The notes beneath the pieces were generated by a model, which was not told the DNA's origin, searched no databases, and was given only the letters and a program-made list of their open reading frames with translations. Of a stretch of 15,424 nucleotides of DNA, positions 15,044 through 15,424 are shown one piece after another (positions within the stretch are counted from its first letter, which is position 1; the number at the start of each line of letters is the position of its first letter). The translations under genes were made by a program, and so were the position numbers. The stretch covers positions 1 to 15,424 of the forward strand of contig CAYRLZ010000023.1 of NCBI GenBank assembly GCA_964425275.1. Direction: 5' to 3'. Origin of the DNA: CAYRLZ01 sp964425275. Its GTDB lineage: Bacteria > Hydrothermota > Tepidihabitantia > Tepidihabitantales > JBDRVQ01.

Positions 15044-15154
15044 ATGAGAAAAAGGCTAATTTTATTAAGTATAGTTAAATCAATAACTTACATTTTGGGT
15101 TTTAATCCTTTTGGTAATATATGCTTAGGAGGTAAAAATGAGAAGATAAAATAA
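15044..15154 (+). CDS. Possible small ORF (36 aa), doubtful
   Basis: An ATG at 15044 opens 36 codons ending in TAA at 15152-15154. The product begins MRKRLILLSIVKSITYILGF, which resembles a signal or membrane segment with a basic N-region, and ends in a charged tail. A TATATT box (15033-15038) sits five bases before the ATG, an arrangement like that of recJ, but I see no good -35 hexamer. The codons run through an apparent Shine-Dalgarno sequence of another start (15127-15132), which argues that this is leader DNA and not a gene. It may equally be the remains of a larger gene. Confidence 0.22.
   Translation: MRKRLILLSIVKSITYILGFNPFGNICLGGKNEKIK
15127..15149 (+). promoter_or_regulatory. Orphan Shine-Dalgarno with a 3-codon reading frame
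   Basis: AGGAGG (15127-15132), five spacer bases, then ATG AGA AGA TAA (15138-15149). This is the strongest ribosome binding site in the window, yet its frame closes after three codons. It could be a leader peptide or the surviving start of a gene lost by deletion. Confidence 0.35.
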
Positions 15155-15190
15155 CTTAATTAAAAAGACCTAACCGCTTTTATTTTAACC

Positions 15191-15224
15191 AATCCACCCA
15201 GCATAGGAGGGGATTTTTCTTTTT
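15191..15224 (+). terminator. Putative intrinsic terminator
   Basis: AATCC, a bulged A, and CC (15191-15198) pair with GGGGATT (15209-15215), leaving a 10-base loop, and are followed by TTTTT C TTTTT (15214-15224). The stem is short and imperfect, but the T-tract is good. It would end transcripts from the secreted-protein gene just before array 2. Confidence 0.42.
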
Positions 15225-15236
15225 GAAGGGGGGAGT

Positions 15237-15424
15237 GCTACAGGGGGTGCTATTCGGGATAGTATTAAATGCCCTATTCTATACCCTATTCTCTTGCCTA
15301 TTCGGAATTCTATTCGGTATCCTATTCTCTTCCCTATCGGTAATCCTATTTTCTATCCTATTGAAGGTTCTATTCTCTTACCTATTGGGTCTTCTATTCT
15401 CCGCCCTATTGGGGGTGCTATTCG
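15237..15424. repeat. Degenerate 12-bp tandem array (array 2)
   Basis: About 15.7 units of exactly 12 bp run to the window edge without indels. Set in the same phase as array 1, the consensus is YCTATTCNNNNN, with TAT at positions 3-5 nearly invariant. The first unit, GCTACAGGGGGT, differs from the first unit of array 1 by one base. The following bases come from few types: TCTCT, TCGGNAT and TGGGNNT. After the first two units the plus strand becomes pyrimidine-rich, the opposite of array 1. One frame stays open (from 15160) and would read a hydrophobic Leu-Phe repeat every four residues, with possible starts TTG 15223 or GTG 15235. I treat it as DNA repeat, not gene. Confidence 0.92.

Noticed and set aside
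15237..15424. Plasmid-type iterons or a replication origin
   Set aside because: Units are too degenerate, there is no DnaA box or replication gene, and the neighbours are chromosomal-type genes.

Overview
This window looks like a piece of an uncultivated bacterium of the Fibrobacteres-Chlorobi-Bacteroidetes (FCB) type, perhaps candidate division WOR-3/Stahlbacteria or a relative. The reasons are a gingipain-like C25 protease and a neighbouring secreted protein that both end in type IX secretion (T9SS) sorting-like domains, a moderately AT-rich genome, and few clear Shine-Dalgarno sites. The taxon is an inference from protein style; no marker gene settles it.

Layout. Bases 1-264 are a degenerate tandem array with an exact 12-bp period. 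A sigma70-like promoter then drives a short plus-strand operon: recJ (single-strand DNA exonuclease) and a pgeF/yfiH laccase-domain gene. Converging on it from the minus strand are a small membrane protein with a PH-like tail and, just upstream of that, a CAU-anticodon tRNA, probably tRNA-Ile2, with a near-consensus promoter. Bases 3346-13144 form one long minus-strand gene series. In transcription order it runs: PorU-like C25 protease, flavin-reductase-like protein, a very unusual outer-membrane protein (peptidase MA + beta-propeller + Omp85-like barrel), an exported protein of unknown function, and a processive family 2 glycosyltransferase. Gaps are at most 40 nt, two junctions overlap, and no internal terminator is visible. 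Divergent from it, with back-to-back -35 boxes 3 bp apart, is a secreted multi-domain beta-sandwich protein with a T9SS-type C-terminus (13240-14973). After it come a doubtful 36-codon ORF, an orphan Shine-Dalgarno sequence, a probable intrinsic terminator, and a second 12-bp-period array running off the end (15237-15424).

How the genes fit together. The long operon plus the divergent gene reads as a cell-surface module: a secreted substrate with a sorting domain, a sortase-like protease, an outer-membrane barrel carrying its own metalloprotease, and a glycan polymerase that might make a surface polysaccharide. The idea that the glycan is the anchor for sorted proteins is inference. recJ and pgeF are housekeeping genes.

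Most interesting features. First, the two terminal arrays share a TAT core at a 12-bp period, and even share units differing by one base, although they sit about 15 kb apart; both run off the ends of the window, as expected if the assembly broke at a dispersed repeat family. Second, the fusion of a zinc metalloprotease and a beta-propeller to an Omp85-like barrel with no visible POTRA domains. Third, two protein genes (recJ and the porU-like gene) whose promoters sit so close to the ATG that the mRNAs should be leaderless or nearly so; in both, an apparent upstream TTG start is really the -35 hexamer.
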